Positions 15,794 to 23,961 of a DNA stretch of 64,000 bases are shown in pieces. Location of the stretch: the NCBI RefSeq assembly GCF_003412455.1, contig NZ_QTJU01000002.1, forward strand, positions 806,001-870,000, given 5' to 3'. The DNA is from Deminuibacter soli (GTDB lineage Bacteria; Bacteroidota; Bacteroidia; Chitinophagales; Chitinophagaceae). The translations under genes and the position numbers were made by a program. Every line of letters starts with the position of its first letter. The stretch's first letter is position 1. The notes under the pieces are model-generated. The model did no database searches. It was not told where the DNA came from and was given only the letters and a program-made list of their open reading frames with translations.

Positions 15794-16822
15794 ATGAAAT
15801 ACGGATATTGGTTGCCGGTATTTGGCGGTTGGTTGCGCAACGTGGAAGATGAGCGCATGACGCCTACCTGGGATTATGTAAAGAAACTGGCTGTGAGAAG
15901 CGAGGAAATCGGTTTTGATCTTTCACTGATTGCTGAGTTGTACCTGAACGATATAAAAGGAGAAGAAGCGCCTTCGTTGGATGCATGGTCGACCGCAGCG
16001 GCGCTTGCGGCTGTTACACAAAAACAGGAATTGATGGTTGCCGTGCGGCCTACCTTTCACAATCCTGCACAGCTGGCCAAGCAGGCTGCCAATATCGATC
16101 ATATCAGCAATGGCCGTATTTCATTGAATGTGGTTTCTTCATGGTGGAAAGATGAGGCAGAGAAGTACGGTATCGAGTTTGAACAACATGATAACCGTTA
16201 TGCCCGCACAGCTGAATGGCTGGAGGTGGTAGACAATGTGTGGAAGAAAGATCATTTCAGTTTCCAGGGTAAATATTACAAGGTAAACGATAACATATTG
16301 CAGCCGAAGCCGGTGTCGGGCCCGCGCCCGAAAATCTATGCGGGCGGTGAATCAGAGGCTGCTAAGGAACTGATTGCTGCCACCTGCGACGGTTATGTAA
16401 TGCATGGTGATACGCCTGAAACCATTGGCCGGCGCATTGCTGATATGCGGGAACGCAGGGAGAAGAAAGGCTTGCCGCCGTTGTTGTTTGGCGTAGCCGC
16501 GTACAGTATTATCCGCAACAACGAGCAGGAAGTAAAGAAAGAGCTCGACCGCATTACGAATGTGCAGGAGGGCAGTTCGGGTTACAAGAATTACCAGCAG
16601 TGGCTATCGGGCACACAGCTGGAGCAGCGGGTGTCCCTGCAGGATTATTCTGTATCTAACCGTGGTTTGCGTACGGGTCTTACCGGTACTCCCTGGCAGG
16701 TGCAGGATAAAATTGCGGAGTTTGAAAAAGTAGGTGTTGATTTTTTCCTGTTGCAATGCAGTCCGCAAATTGAAGAGATGGAACGGTTTTCTTCGTCGAT
16801 TATAGCAGCTGAAATCGCATAG
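15794..16822 (+). CDS. LLM-class FMNH2-dependent monooxygenase (alkanesulfonate/dimethylsulfone type)
   Basis: 342 residues forming one bacterial-luciferase-like TIM barrel. The start YGYWLPVFGGWLRN, the block PTFHNPAQLAKQAANIDHIS and the flavin-binding stretch ISLNVVSSWWKDEAEKYG, together with RYARTAEWLEVV and PKIYAGGESEAAKELIA, are typical of the SsuD/SfnG/RutA branch. These enzymes use reduced FMN and oxygen to cleave C-S (or C-N) bonds, releasing sulfite from sulfonates or sulfones. No flavin reductase is encoded nearby, so FMNH2 must come from elsewhere. It ends the operon and is followed by a good terminator. Confidence 0.9.
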   Translation: MKYGYWLPVFGGWLRNVEDERMTPTWDYVKKLAVRSEEIGFDLSLIAELYLNDIKGEEAPSLDAWSTAAALAAVTQKQELMVAVRPTFHNPAQLAKQAANIDHISNGRISLNVVSSWWKDEAEKYGIEFEQHDNRYARTAEWLEVVDNVWKKDHFSFQGKYYKVNDNILQPKPVSGPRPKIYAGGESEAAKELIAATCDGYVMHGDTPETIGRRIADMRERREKKGLPPLLFGVAAYSIIRNNEQEVKKELDRITNVQEGSSGYKNYQQWLSGTQLEQRVSLQDYSVSNRGLRTGLTGTPWQVQDKIAEFEKVGVDFFLLQCSPQIEEMERFSSSIIAAEIA

Positions 16823-16853
16823 CGATACCCTCATTTGTTTCCTGTTACTACAT

Positions 16854-16889
16854 ACGGGCGCGTGGTGAACTTGTTTCACATGCGCCCGT
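16854..16889 (+). terminator. rho-independent terminator after the monooxygenase gene
   Basis: A long GC-rich stem (outer arms ACGGGCGC / GCGCCCGT, extended inward by GTGAA / TTCAC) is followed by TGTATTTTTT. It ends the 7.3-16.8 kb operon. Confidence 0.85.
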
Positions 16890-16963
16890 TGTATTTTTTA
16901 TTACCAATACCGCCAAAGTGAAGGGTTACTGACCCGCCACAAAGTCGGCTAAAGAAAGTAATT

Positions 16964-17102
16964 TTATATCTAATTAAATATAAAATCGATAAAATTAAAA
17001 TTTTATATCTAATTCAATATAATTTCGTGATAAATAGTAATTTTATATTGAATTGAATATAATTTCTCTCGAAAGAGTGTTGTTATATCTAATTGAATAT
17101 AA
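16964..17102. promoter_or_regulatory. four phased operators upstream of hipB
   Basis: Four copies of a 20-bp near-palindrome occur at 16964-16983, 17003-17022, 17043-17062 and 17083-17102. The last reads TTATATCTAATTGAATATAA and the third is TTATATTGAATTGAATATAA. Start-to-start distances are 39, 40 and 40 bp, close to four helical turns, so bound dimers would lie on one DNA face. The last copy ends 6 bp before the hipB ATG. This is the expected arrangement for autorepression by the HipB-like antitoxin. Confidence 0.8.
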
Positions 17103-17108
17103 TAAATT

Positions 17109-17360
17109 ATGACAGAATCACTTGCATTGTTCGTTAAACGGAAACGAAAAGAAGCTAAGATGACCCAGGAGGCATTCGCCCAGATGGCAGGTGTAGCACT
17201 TACTGTTATCCGTAAAATAGAACAGAACAAAACAGATTTAAACCTTGGGAAAGTCAATCATGTATTAAACATGTTCGGGCATACCCTGGCTCCTGTAAAT
17301 GGTAAAGAAGTAATTACTAAAAGCAAATTGAACGATGAGGCAAGCGATGATATATTATAA
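17109..17360 (+). CDS. hipB: HipB-like XRE antitoxin/regulator
   Basis: 83 residues with a single helix-turn-helix (about 9-62): FVKRKRKEAKMTQEAFAQMAGVALTVIRKIEQNKTDL, then the HipB-type tail LNLGKVNHVLNMFGHTLAPV. It should bind the four operators just upstream. The 3' end overlaps the next gene by 14-26 bases. In E. coli HipBST systems HipB mainly represses while HipS is the antitoxin; the same division is likely here. Confidence 0.85.
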   Translation: MTESLALFVKRKRKEAKMTQEAFAQMAGVALTVIRKIEQNKTDLNLGKVNHVLNMFGHTLAPVNGKEVITKSKLNDEASDDIL

Positions 17361-17664
17361 AGATATAGCGGCGGGCGTTTTAACTGAGACGGATGATGGG
17401 TTTTATGAGTACCAATACCTGCCGGCATATATTGATGCGTACCCGGAACAATTCATCTGCTTTACTATGCCGGTAGTTGCGAAACCATATAAGGCCAATC
17501 GGTTGTTTCCGTTCTTTGATGGATTGATCCCGGAGGGGTGGTTACTGGACATTGCTGCTAAAAACTGGAAGATTAGTCCCAATGATCGAATGGGACTATT
17601 GCTGGCTTGCTGTGCAAACTGCATCGGTGCGGTAAGTGTTAAATCTTATAACCAGCAAGCATGA
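17335..17664 (+). CDS. hipS: HipS-like protein (stand-alone HipA N-terminal subdomain)
   Basis: 109 residues, or 105 if the in-frame ATG at 17347 is used (MIYYKDIAAGVL). The sequence matches only the N-terminal subdomain of HipA kinases: YKDIAAGVLTETDDGFYEYQY, then FPFFDGLIPEGWLLDIAAKNWKI and the end GLLLACCANCIGAVSV. The kinase part is encoded separately by the next gene, whose ATG overlaps this stop (ATGA at 17661-17664). This split is the signature of tripartite HipBST modules, in which HipS neutralises the HipT kinase. Confidence 0.8.
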   Translation: MRQAMIYYKDIAAGVLTETDDGFYEYQYLPAYIDAYPEQFICFTMPVVAKPYKANRLFPFFDGLIPEGWLLDIAAKNWKISPNDRMGLLLACCANCIGAVSVKSYNQQA

Positions 17665-18611
17665 GTAAAAGATGTTTATACTGTTACCAGTTATTGGCAC
17701 CGGACGCGGTTGATGATTTTCATGAGCAGTGCAGCCTTGAATTTTTCGGAACCCCTAAAGCGCCTATGCTTGAATACTTGCTTAGCGATATGGCTGACCT
17801 CGCAAAAAATGTGGTGGAGCGGCGCGTAGCCGTACCTGGCGTTCAGCCTAAGCTATCTTTGTCGTTGGTGAAAGCTGCGCTGGAAAACGGTGATCGCGGC
17901 CGCTTAACTGTTGTAGGGGCATTGGGCGGAAATTATATCTTTAAGCCCCCGCATACAGACTTTCCGGAAATGCCCGAAAACGAGCATGTAACAATGCGGA
18001 TGGCTTCTGAAGTATTTCAGTTAAGTGTAGTCCCCTCCAGCTTGATTCGTTTAAAATCTGGAGAGCTTTCCTATGTTACAAAAAGAATAGATAGAACAGA
18101 AGATGGAGAAAAAATTCATATGCTGGATATGTTTCAGGTTCTGGAAGCTTCTGATAAATACAAAGGTTCGCATGAGCGAATCGGCAGGGCAATCGGCAAC
18201 TATTGTACAAATACGCTTTTAGATCAGGTGGCGTATTTCCGGCTAGTGTTGTTCTGCTTTTTGACAGGCAATAGTGACATGCATTTAAAGAATTTTTCCT
18301 TTATACTAAACAATAGTGGCTGGGGGCTTTCACCAGCATACGATCTATTGAATGTATCCCTGGTAATTAAGGATGATGAAGAATTATCACTAACAATTTC
18401 TGGTAAAAAGAACAAGCTCAATGCTGAATTATTCTCCAATTTAGGAGCTGGACTGGGTTTGAATAATTTACAGATAAAAGTCAGCTTCAGGCTGTTTTCT
18501 AATGGTAAGGCCGCCGCATTTGAATGGCTGGATCGTTCTTTTTTATCCGAAGAAAAAAAAGTAGCATATAAGGCAAGGATGGAAGAACGTTATATGCGCC
18601 TGGGATTATAA
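17661..18611 (+). CDS. hipT: HipT-like Ser/Thr kinase toxin (HipA C-terminal domain)
   Basis: 316 residues. It starts with a Cys-rich knuckle (Cys5-x2-Cys8, His21, Cys24), then the glycine-rich/autophosphorylation loop VPGVQPKLSLS (about 58-68, with Ser66 and Ser68), an ATP lysine in YIFKPP (Lys95), the catalytic loop GNSDMHLKN (203-211) and the metal motif PAYDLL (225-230). All key HipA-fold kinase residues appear intact, so the toxin is probably active. Known HipA-like kinases phosphorylate aminoacyl-tRNA synthetases; the target here is unknown. A bidirectional terminator follows at 18687-18719. Confidence 0.85.
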   Translation: MSKRCLYCYQLLAPDAVDDFHEQCSLEFFGTPKAPMLEYLLSDMADLAKNVVERRVAVPGVQPKLSLSLVKAALENGDRGRLTVVGALGGNYIFKPPHTDFPEMPENEHVTMRMASEVFQLSVVPSSLIRLKSGELSYVTKRIDRTEDGEKIHMLDMFQVLEASDKYKGSHERIGRAIGNYCTNTLLDQVAYFRLVLFCFLTGNSDMHLKNFSFILNNSGWGLSPAYDLLNVSLVIKDDEELSLTISGKKNKLNAELFSNLGAGLGLNNLQIKVSFRLFSNGKAAAFEWLDRSFLSEEKKVAYKARMEERYMRLGL

Positions 18612-18686
18612 CGGAGAGCAAGAGACAGCGAAGGGTGTTACTGCTGGAAATAATATAGACTAAATTAAATATAACACAGGTGCAAT

Positions 18687-18719
18687 AAAAAAGTCCCGGC
18701 ATATTCTGCCAGGACTTTT
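18687..18719. terminator. bidirectional terminator between hipT and tRNA-Val
   Basis: AAAAGTCC pairs with GGACTTTT, extended inward by GGCA/TGCC, with T-runs on both strands. It lies 75 bases after hipT (plus strand) and 6 bases after the tRNA (minus strand), so it can end both transcripts. Confidence 0.8.
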
Positions 18720-18724
18720 CTCTG

Positions 18725-18799
18725 TGGGAGCACACGGGATCGAACCGCGGACCCTCTGCTTGTAAGGCAGATGCTCTAAACCAGCTGAGCTATGCTCCC
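18725..18799 (-). tRNA. tRNA-Val (anticodon TAC)
   Basis: The minus strand folds as a complete cloverleaf: acceptor GGGAGCA / TGCTCCC with discriminator A, D-arm GCTC/GAGC, anticodon arm TCTGC-CTTACAA-GCAGA with anticodon TAC, and T-loop GGTTCGATCC. The CCA end is not encoded, so it must be added by nucleotidyltransferase. tRNA genes are common integration targets; the HipBST module abuts its 3' side, but I see no att duplication. Confidence 0.95.
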
Positions 18800-18914
18800 T
18801 TTTTCCGTTACTTTGTTTCGTAATTGGGAGTGCAAAAATAGGGGAGTAATTGTATTTACCAAATTCTTGCGCAGATTTTTTTTAATTTTTTTCTGCGGTG
18901 ATGAAGCCACTTCA

Positions 18915-19529
18915 TTACCTGCGTATAAACCCTGTGGCAAAGGCCATCCCGGTGCCCAGCATTGCGCCGGCTGCCACATCAGTTGGATAGTGTACGCCGA
19001 GGTACATGCGTGAATAACCCACGGTTGCAGCCCATGCAAAGGAAGGTACAATTACATACCACTTAGGATAAGAACGTACCAACGCAGTGGCTGTGCTGAA
19101 GGAGAGACTGGTATGACCGGAAGGAAAAGAATAATCTCCTGCACGGTATACAGGTGTAAGATGTATGTTGGTGATAAACGGCCTCGGTCTTTTTACAATA
19201 CGCTTGATGGCAAAATTAAACAATGCAGTAATGGCACTGCTGCTGGCAATATAACCCGCATCCCGCTTCATTTGTGCATCGTTGCGTATGAGGCCGGCAG
19301 TGAGCAGGCCAACAGGCACAGCAATGTTAACGCCATTGTTGATGTCTGCAATAAAACGCAGCGTACGGGTTGCACCTTCAGTACGGCGGGTTTCAAGATT
19401 GGCCAATACCCCGTTATCGAAACGTGACAAACCACTCTGCGCATGTGCAGGGTTGGGGCCGGTAAATATCAGGTACACTGACAAAGCAAGTAAACCAATC
19501 CATTTTCTAAGCATTGCTGTTTGCTGCAT
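18915..19529 (-). CDS. PAP2-superfamily membrane-associated phosphatase
   Basis: About 204 residues from the ATG at 19529 (MQQTAMLRKW), giving a compact signal peptide ending AHAQ. The longer frame from 19577 would put 16 extra residues ahead of the charged n-region. The three PAP2 motifs are present: KRIVKRPRPF, PSGHTS, and SRMYLGVHYPTDV with the catalytic His. Hydrophobic segments occur near the middle (ITALFNFAI) and end. Family members dephosphorylate lipid phosphates such as undecaprenyl diphosphate, phosphatidylglycerophosphate or lipid A. It is transcribed alone. Confidence 0.85.
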   Translation of the reverse strand: MQQTAMLRKWIGLLALSVYLIFTGPNPAHAQSGLSRFDNGVLANLETRRTEGATRTLRFIADINNGVNIAVPVGLLTAGLIRNDAQMKRDAGYIASSSAITALFNFAIKRIVKRPRPFITNIHLTPVYRAGDYSFPSGHTSLSFSTATALVRSYPKWYVIVPSFAWAATVGYSRMYLGVHYPTDVAAGAMLGTGMAFATGFIRR

Positions 19530-19589
19530 GTGTAAAAATACTACAACACGGTAATAAATCAGTGAACAACCCATCAACAGCGTTTTAGC

Positions 19590-19597
19590 TATCTTTG
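19590..19597 (+). promoter_or_regulatory. -7 box (TATCTTTG) for the acetyltransferase gene
   Basis: An exact TAnnTTTG match. Predicted transcription start is near 19604, which excludes the longest frame start at 19595 and supports the ATG at 19637. No clear -33 TTG is seen. Confidence 0.5.
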
Positions 19598-19636
19598 TTT
19601 GATCATTGCAGTCTGAATACTGTTGTAAATACCTTT

Positions 19637-20266
19637 ATGAAACAAAAACTAGATATTGATAACTGGGAACGCCGTGATCATTTTAATTTCTTCAACAAGT
19701 TTGACGAACCTTTCTGGGGTGTTACCGTAACCATTGAATGTACCCGTGCTCACCAGCTGGCCAAAGAAAAAAAGGTTTCTTTTTACCTGTACTACCTGTA
19801 CAAGGCAATCACAGCTGCGAAGCAGGTATTGCCGTTTCGCTACCGTATAGAAGAAGGTGAGGTATTTGTGTACGATCATATTGATGTAGGCACTACCGTT
19901 CCGCGCAGCAATGGCACTTTTGGTTTTGGTTATTTTCCGTGGCAGCCGGATTTTGAATTGTATTATGAAGGGGCATCAAAGGAAATGGAACGTATTCAAA
20001 ACGCGACTGACCTGGAACGCCATCCTGTGAACAATATTATCCGCTTTTCCGCATTACCCTGGCTTGATTTTACTTCCCTGTCGCATGCACGTAATTTCGG
20101 TGTGCAGGATAGCGCGCCGAAAATATCGTTTGGCAAAATCACTGAAAAAGACGGCGTGAAAACCATGCCCATGTCAGTGCATGTGCATCATGCCCTGGTG
20201 GATGGTGTGCACGTAGGGCAATTTGTGGAAAGGTTTCAGGCCTTGCTTAATGAAGAAACTATGTAA
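19637..20266 (+). CDS. CatA-like O-acetyltransferase (chloramphenicol acetyltransferase fold)
   Basis: 209 residues from ATG 19637 (MKQKLDIDNWERRDHFNFF), the usual CAT-family start. The catalytic motif HHALVDG near residue 184 contains the general-base histidine and the structural aspartate. Other family blocks are FDEPFWGVTVTIECT and FSALPWLDFTSLSHARN. Active enzymes are trimers using acetyl-CoA. Chromosomal Bacteroidota members often have unknown substrates, so chloramphenicol resistance should not be assumed. Confidence 0.85.
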   Translation: MKQKLDIDNWERRDHFNFFNKFDEPFWGVTVTIECTRAHQLAKEKKVSFYLYYLYKAITAAKQVLPFRYRIEEGEVFVYDHIDVGTTVPRSNGTFGFGYFPWQPDFELYYEGASKEMERIQNATDLERHPVNNIIRFSALPWLDFTSLSHARNFGVQDSAPKISFGKITEKDGVKTMPMSVHVHHALVDGVHVGQFVERFQALLNEETM

Positions 20267-20339
20267 CTGGAACTATTACCCGGAAAAGTTCCTAACTTGA
20301 CTGCCGGAACCAATGTTCTTCACCTTTATAAACGAAGCA

Positions 20340-21569
20340 ATGCAAGCAAAACCTTTTTACCTGTCGGCCATACTGGCTATCGGTGCCTTATATGGTTGCA
20401 CCGGTAACAGTGCCTCTTCCAAACAGAAAGGCAGCGACAGTTCAAACGCTCCTGTAGAGACCAAAGCACCCAACAGCAAATACAAACCTGCCTTTGAAGG
20501 CCAGACGCGTATTGCGGGTGTAAAAACAACCACGCCTTATAAAGTAGATAAGATTGCAGAAAAGCTCGGCAATCCATGGGCTGTAATACCAATGGGCGAT
20601 GGTCGCCTGCTCATCAGCATCAAGGCCGGTTATATGGAAATACATGATTCTACCGGCGCACTGGTGAAAAAAATCACCGGCTTTCCTGCTGTTGATGATG
20701 CCGCACAGGGCGGTTTGCTGGATGTGGCGCTGGACCCTGCTTTCAACACCAACAAAACCATTTACTGGTCGTTTTCTGAAAAATATGGTGTAGGCAATTT
20801 AACAGCTGTAGCCAAAGGTCAGCTGAATGAAGCAGCAGGCACGGTAGATAAACCCACGGTTATTTTCCGCGCTACACCTGCCTTAAAAAGCAACCTGCAC
20901 TTCGGCTCACGCCTGGTGTTTGACAAAGATGGCAACCTGTTTGTAAGTGCAGGCGAACGTTCTATCCTGGAAGGCCGCGCACAGGCGCAATTGCTGCAGG
21001 CCGGACTGGGCAAGGTGTTTAAAATTACCACCGACGGCAAAGCCGCACCTGGCAATCCTTTTGCCGGCACGCAGGGTGCCATGCCTGAAATTTATGCATT
21101 GGGCATCCGCAACCCGCAGGGGCTCGATATCAACCCTGTTACCGGCGAGTTGTGGGAAGTAGAATTTGGTCCGCGCGGAGGCGATGAAGTAAATATCATC
21201 CGTGCCGGTAAAAACTATGGCTGGCCAACCATTACCTATGGTATTGAATACAGCGGTGAACCTGTTGGCAAGGGCATACAGCAGCAGGATGGACTGGAGC
21301 AGCCGGTGTATTACTGGGACCCGGTGGTATCGCCCAGCGGCATCAGCTTTTACAAGGGGGATGCCATTCCTGAATGGAAAAACAATCTCTTTATCAGCTG
21401 TCTCAGCAGCACGCACATTGCGCGGCTGGTGATCAGCAACAACAAAGTTGTGGGCGAAGAAAACCTGCTGGCAGATAAGGGCGAACGTTTCCGTGATGTG
21501 GCCTATGTGAATGGGATGTTGTATACTGTAACAGATGGCGGTAATTTGTACCGGATCAGCAGGAAGTAA
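20340..21569 (+). CDS. PQQ-dependent sugar-dehydrogenase-like lipoprotein (six-bladed propeller)
   Basis: About 409 residues from ATG 20340. A lipoprotein signal ends in LYGC (Cys20), then a Ser/Lys-rich linker, then a beta-propeller of the soluble glucose/aldose sugar dehydrogenase type. Diagnostic blocks are EKLGNPWAVIPMGDGRLLIS, GGLLDVALDPAF, NLHFGSRLVFDKDGNLFVSAGER, ALGIRNPQGLDINPVTGELWEVEFGPRGGDEVN and NYGWPTITYG. The RNPQGL and EFGPRGGDE segments carry the usual PQQ/Ca contacts. It should oxidise an aldose in the periplasm or on the membrane; the substrate is unknown. Confidence 0.87.
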   Translation: MQAKPFYLSAILAIGALYGCTGNSASSKQKGSDSSNAPVETKAPNSKYKPAFEGQTRIAGVKTTTPYKVDKIAEKLGNPWAVIPMGDGRLLISIKAGYMEIHDSTGALVKKITGFPAVDDAAQGGLLDVALDPAFNTNKTIYWSFSEKYGVGNLTAVAKGQLNEAAGTVDKPTVIFRATPALKSNLHFGSRLVFDKDGNLFVSAGERSILEGRAQAQLLQAGLGKVFKITTDGKAAPGNPFAGTQGAMPEIYALGIRNPQGLDINPVTGELWEVEFGPRGGDEVNIIRAGKNYGWPTITYGIEYSGEPVGKGIQQQDGLEQPVYYWDPVVSPSGISFYKGDAIPEWKNNLFISCLSSTHIARLVISNNKVVGEENLLADKGERFRDVAYVNGMLYTVTDGGNLYRISRK

Positions 21570-21596
21570 CGTGAGGCGTCAGTGAAAGCATCGAAA

Positions 21597-21640
21597 GTCG
21601 AGCATCGACAGTCGAGACTATTGAAGCGAGTTCGTGATCG
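21597..21640. repeat. dispersed repeat family B copy
   Basis: Contains GTCGAGCATCGACAGTCGAG followed by ATTGAAGCGA. Related copies occur at about 44626, 62532 and (inverted) 62917. The surrounding 222-base gap (21570-21791) holds no gene. Confidence 0.55.
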
Positions 21641-21744
21641 GAGCGGAGGTTTCGGAGAAGATCGGAGCAGAGGTTTGCGGAGATCGGTGCGAAGACTTTA
21701 GCGGAAGGCGTAAACAAAAGATCCTGGCGATAACAGAAGAAATG

Positions 21745-21789
21745 AATGGCCTTTGTGGTATAGCATTGCTGCTTGCCACAGCGGCCATT
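21745..21789 (+). terminator. probable terminator after the propeller lipoprotein
   Basis: AATGGCC pairs with GGCCATT, with a partly paired inner stem (TGTGG/CCACA), followed by TTTTTTATTT. It sits against the 3' end of the convergent exonuclease gene and probably separates the two units. Confidence 0.55.
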
Positions 21790-21791
21790 TT

Positions 21792-22568
21792 TTATTTGTC
21801 GGAGAGTTCAATCCAAACGGGGGCGTGGTCGCTGGTTTTTTCCCAGCCGCGTACATGGCGGTCAACACCGGCTGCCTTGAGCCGTTTTTTCAACTGTTTA
21901 CTCAACAGGAAATGATCAATGCGCAGGCCTGCATCGCGGCCATAGGCATTGCGGAAATAATCCCAGAAAGTATAGATTTTTTCATCGGGGTACAGGGTGC
22001 GGATGGCATCTGTCCAGCCCTGTGCCGTAAGATTTTTAAAGGCCTCGCGCACTTCCGGGCGAAACAGTGCATCATCTACCCATCGCTCGGGCTTGTATAC
22101 ATCCATATCAGTGGGCATTACATTAAAATCACCGGCAAGAATAACAGGCACATCGTGCGCCAGCAGTTCCTGTGCATGTGCAGTGAGGCGCTGAAACCAT
22201 TTTAGTTTATAGTCGAACTTGGGGCCTGGCGCAGGATTGCCGTTGGGCAGGTACAGGCAACCAATCACCACCTTATTGATGATGGCTTCAATATAACGGC
22301 TATGACTGTCTTCCGGGTCGCCGGGCAGTATCCTGCGCACTTCGGCAGGTTCGCCGATGCGCGAAAGTATGGCGACGCCATTCCAGCTTTTTTGTCCATG
22401 CCATATGGCCTGGTAACCTGCATCGTTAATGGTCTGCAGCGGGAACTTTTCTTCCGGTGCTTTCAGTTCCTGCAGGCAAACAACATCTGGGGCGGATTCA
22501 GCAAGCCAGCGCAGCAATACCGGCAGGCGGCCGTTTACACCATTTACATTATAGGTAGCTATTTTCAT
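21792..22568 (-). CDS. xth: exodeoxyribonuclease III (AP endonuclease family 1)
   Basis: 258 residues, the normal length. Catalytic blocks are all present: NVNGVNGR, metal glutamate in LQELKAPEEKFP, WNGVAILSR, the catalytic tyrosine region CLYLPNGNPAPGPKFDYKLKW, GDFNVMPTDMDVYKP (Asp/Asn), and the terminal SDHAPVWIEL (Asp-His). It acts in base-excision repair, cutting at abasic sites and removing 3' blocks. It is monocistronic, convergent with the lipoprotein gene. Confidence 0.95.
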   Translation of the reverse strand: MKIATYNVNGVNGRLPVLLRWLAESAPDVVCLQELKAPEEKFPLQTINDAGYQAIWHGQKSWNGVAILSRIGEPAEVRRILPGDPEDSHSRYIEAIINKVVIGCLYLPNGNPAPGPKFDYKLKWFQRLTAHAQELLAHDVPVILAGDFNVMPTDMDVYKPERWVDDALFRPEVREAFKNLTAQGWTDAIRTLYPDEKIYTFWDYFRNAYGRDAGLRIDHFLLSKQLKKRLKAAGVDRHVRGWEKTSDHAPVWIELSDK

Positions 22569-22810
22569 CGGATGTTTTTTGTTGATTTCCCGGCAGAGGG
22601 CTGCGGGAATTTTTACAAATTAACGTTTAAACGGTAAAGTTGGTTGTGTTCAAAGTGAAGGAATATCCGGCTGTATATTAGTTATTCATGTACTGTTTAC
22701 GGGTGTTTGCGGCAGCGTGGCTGCAGGTTATGCAGGCACGATCAAACGAAATACATTGAAATCTGCGCACCGTTTAATCACCATTTAAGCTGCGTTTTTT
22801 GCGGAGTTGA

Positions 22811-22840
22811 TTGTTCATTATTATTTAACGCCTAGATTTG
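22811..22840 (+). promoter_or_regulatory. promoter of the PorP/SprF operon
   Basis: TTG (22811-22813) and TAGATTTG (22833-22840) with a 19-bp spacer match the Bacteroidota promoter. Start near 22847 gives a 5' UTR of about 58 bases. The rest of the 336-base gap from 22569 shows nothing else that I recognise. Confidence 0.65.
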
Positions 22841-22904
22841 CGACCGTTTTACCCCTCTACCTGTACCATATATTTTTTTCAACACATCCCTAAAAAACGT
22901 CTCT

Positions 22905-23918
22905 ATGAAACTAATAAGGCACGTATTGCTGTGCTGTTTATGCTATTCGTTATGTACCTGCCTGTACGCGCAGGATCCGCATTTTTCCCAGTACTTCACA
23001 TCTCCCATGACAGTTAACCCGGCGCTTACCGCTCGTGGCGTGTACGACTGGCGCGTTGCATTTAACACGCGTTCGCAATGGTGGGGCGCTTCCATTAAAC
23101 CTTATTATACGGTTACCGCCTCGGCTGAAAAGAAACTACCCCTGGGTGGTGACAACAACAACTACTGGGGTATTGGCGGCATGGTGCTGAGCGACCAGAG
23201 CAATGGCGGCCTGCTGAAGAACGATTATTTTTCTTTATCAACATCATATAACATTTCGCTGGATGGTGAAGGCAGAAGCCTGCTGGGTGCAGGGCTTACC
23301 GGCACTTATGCCAACCGCGTACTCGATGCAAGCAAATTCCTGTTTCAATCGCAGGTAGGCAGCATGGGCTTTCAGCGTGATATACCATCCAACGATCCCG
23401 TGAACATCCAGAAGGCGCGCTATTTTGATATCAATGCAGGTTTGTATTACAGCTATACCGGCGATGCGTATGGCTGGAGTGCCGGTGCTGCTATGTTTCA
23501 TGCCAGTGCGCCGCATGAAGGTGCTTATAACAACAGTACCTACAATATTCCCCGTAAAGTAAGTTTACAGGCAGGCGGCTGGTTTAAGGCAGGCGCAGGC
23601 AATTCGTTTCACCTGAGTGGTTTTGCCGAGTACCAGGCCGGCAACAGCATTTACACCCTGGGCGGTATTTACAAAATTGGTGTCAGCGACGATTTGCTGA
23701 GCAGTGTAAACATAGGCGCATGGAACCGTTTTGGTGATGCATTGTATCCTTATTTCGGTTTGGAAGCGAAACGCTGGATAGGAGGTATCAGTTACGATAT
23801 AGTGAATTCGAAGGTGAAAAATTATCAATCCGTGCAAAGCATGGAGCTGTCGTTTGTTTGGCAGCTGGGAAAGGGCAGGGCAGAAGGCAAGCCTGCATCC
23901 GCTGTGCTCATTTACTAA
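22905..23918 (+). CDS. PorP/SprF-family type IX secretion outer-membrane protein
   Basis: 337 residues with a signal peptide (CLYAQ cleavage) followed by the signature QDPHFSQYFTSPMTVNPALTA. The remainder is a beta-barrel (GIGGMVLSDQSNGGLLKNDYFSLSTSYNISL, GLEAKRWIGGISYDIVNS). Family members are partners for T9SS substrates carrying type B (CHU_C) sorting domains, and the next gene encodes just such a cargo 43 bases downstream. Inference: this protein anchors or secretes the 1395-residue neighbour. Confidence 0.92.
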   Translation: MKLIRHVLLCCLCYSLCTCLYAQDPHFSQYFTSPMTVNPALTARGVYDWRVAFNTRSQWWGASIKPYYTVTASAEKKLPLGGDNNNYWGIGGMVLSDQSNGGLLKNDYFSLSTSYNISLDGEGRSLLGAGLTGTYANRVLDASKFLFQSQVGSMGFQRDIPSNDPVNIQKARYFDINAGLYYSYTGDAYGWSAGAAMFHASAPHEGAYNNSTYNIPRKVSLQAGGWFKAGAGNSFHLSGFAEYQAGNSIYTLGGIYKIGVSDDLLSSVNIGAWNRFGDALYPYFGLEAKRWIGGISYDIVNSKVKNYQSVQSMELSFVWQLGKGRAEGKPASAVLIY

Positions 23919-23961
23919 CACGCTGTTTTAACCTTATTCAATTAAACGTAACTGCATTTCC

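Noticed and set aside
17335-18611. Possible frameshift in one HipA gene instead of separate HipS and HipT
   Set aside because: The two frames overlap with an ATGA junction and the second gene has its own Cys-rich N-terminus, matching tripartite HipBST organisation.
18725-18799. tRNA-Val as an integration site for the HipBST module
   Set aside because: No duplicated tRNA 3' end or integrase gene is visible nearby.
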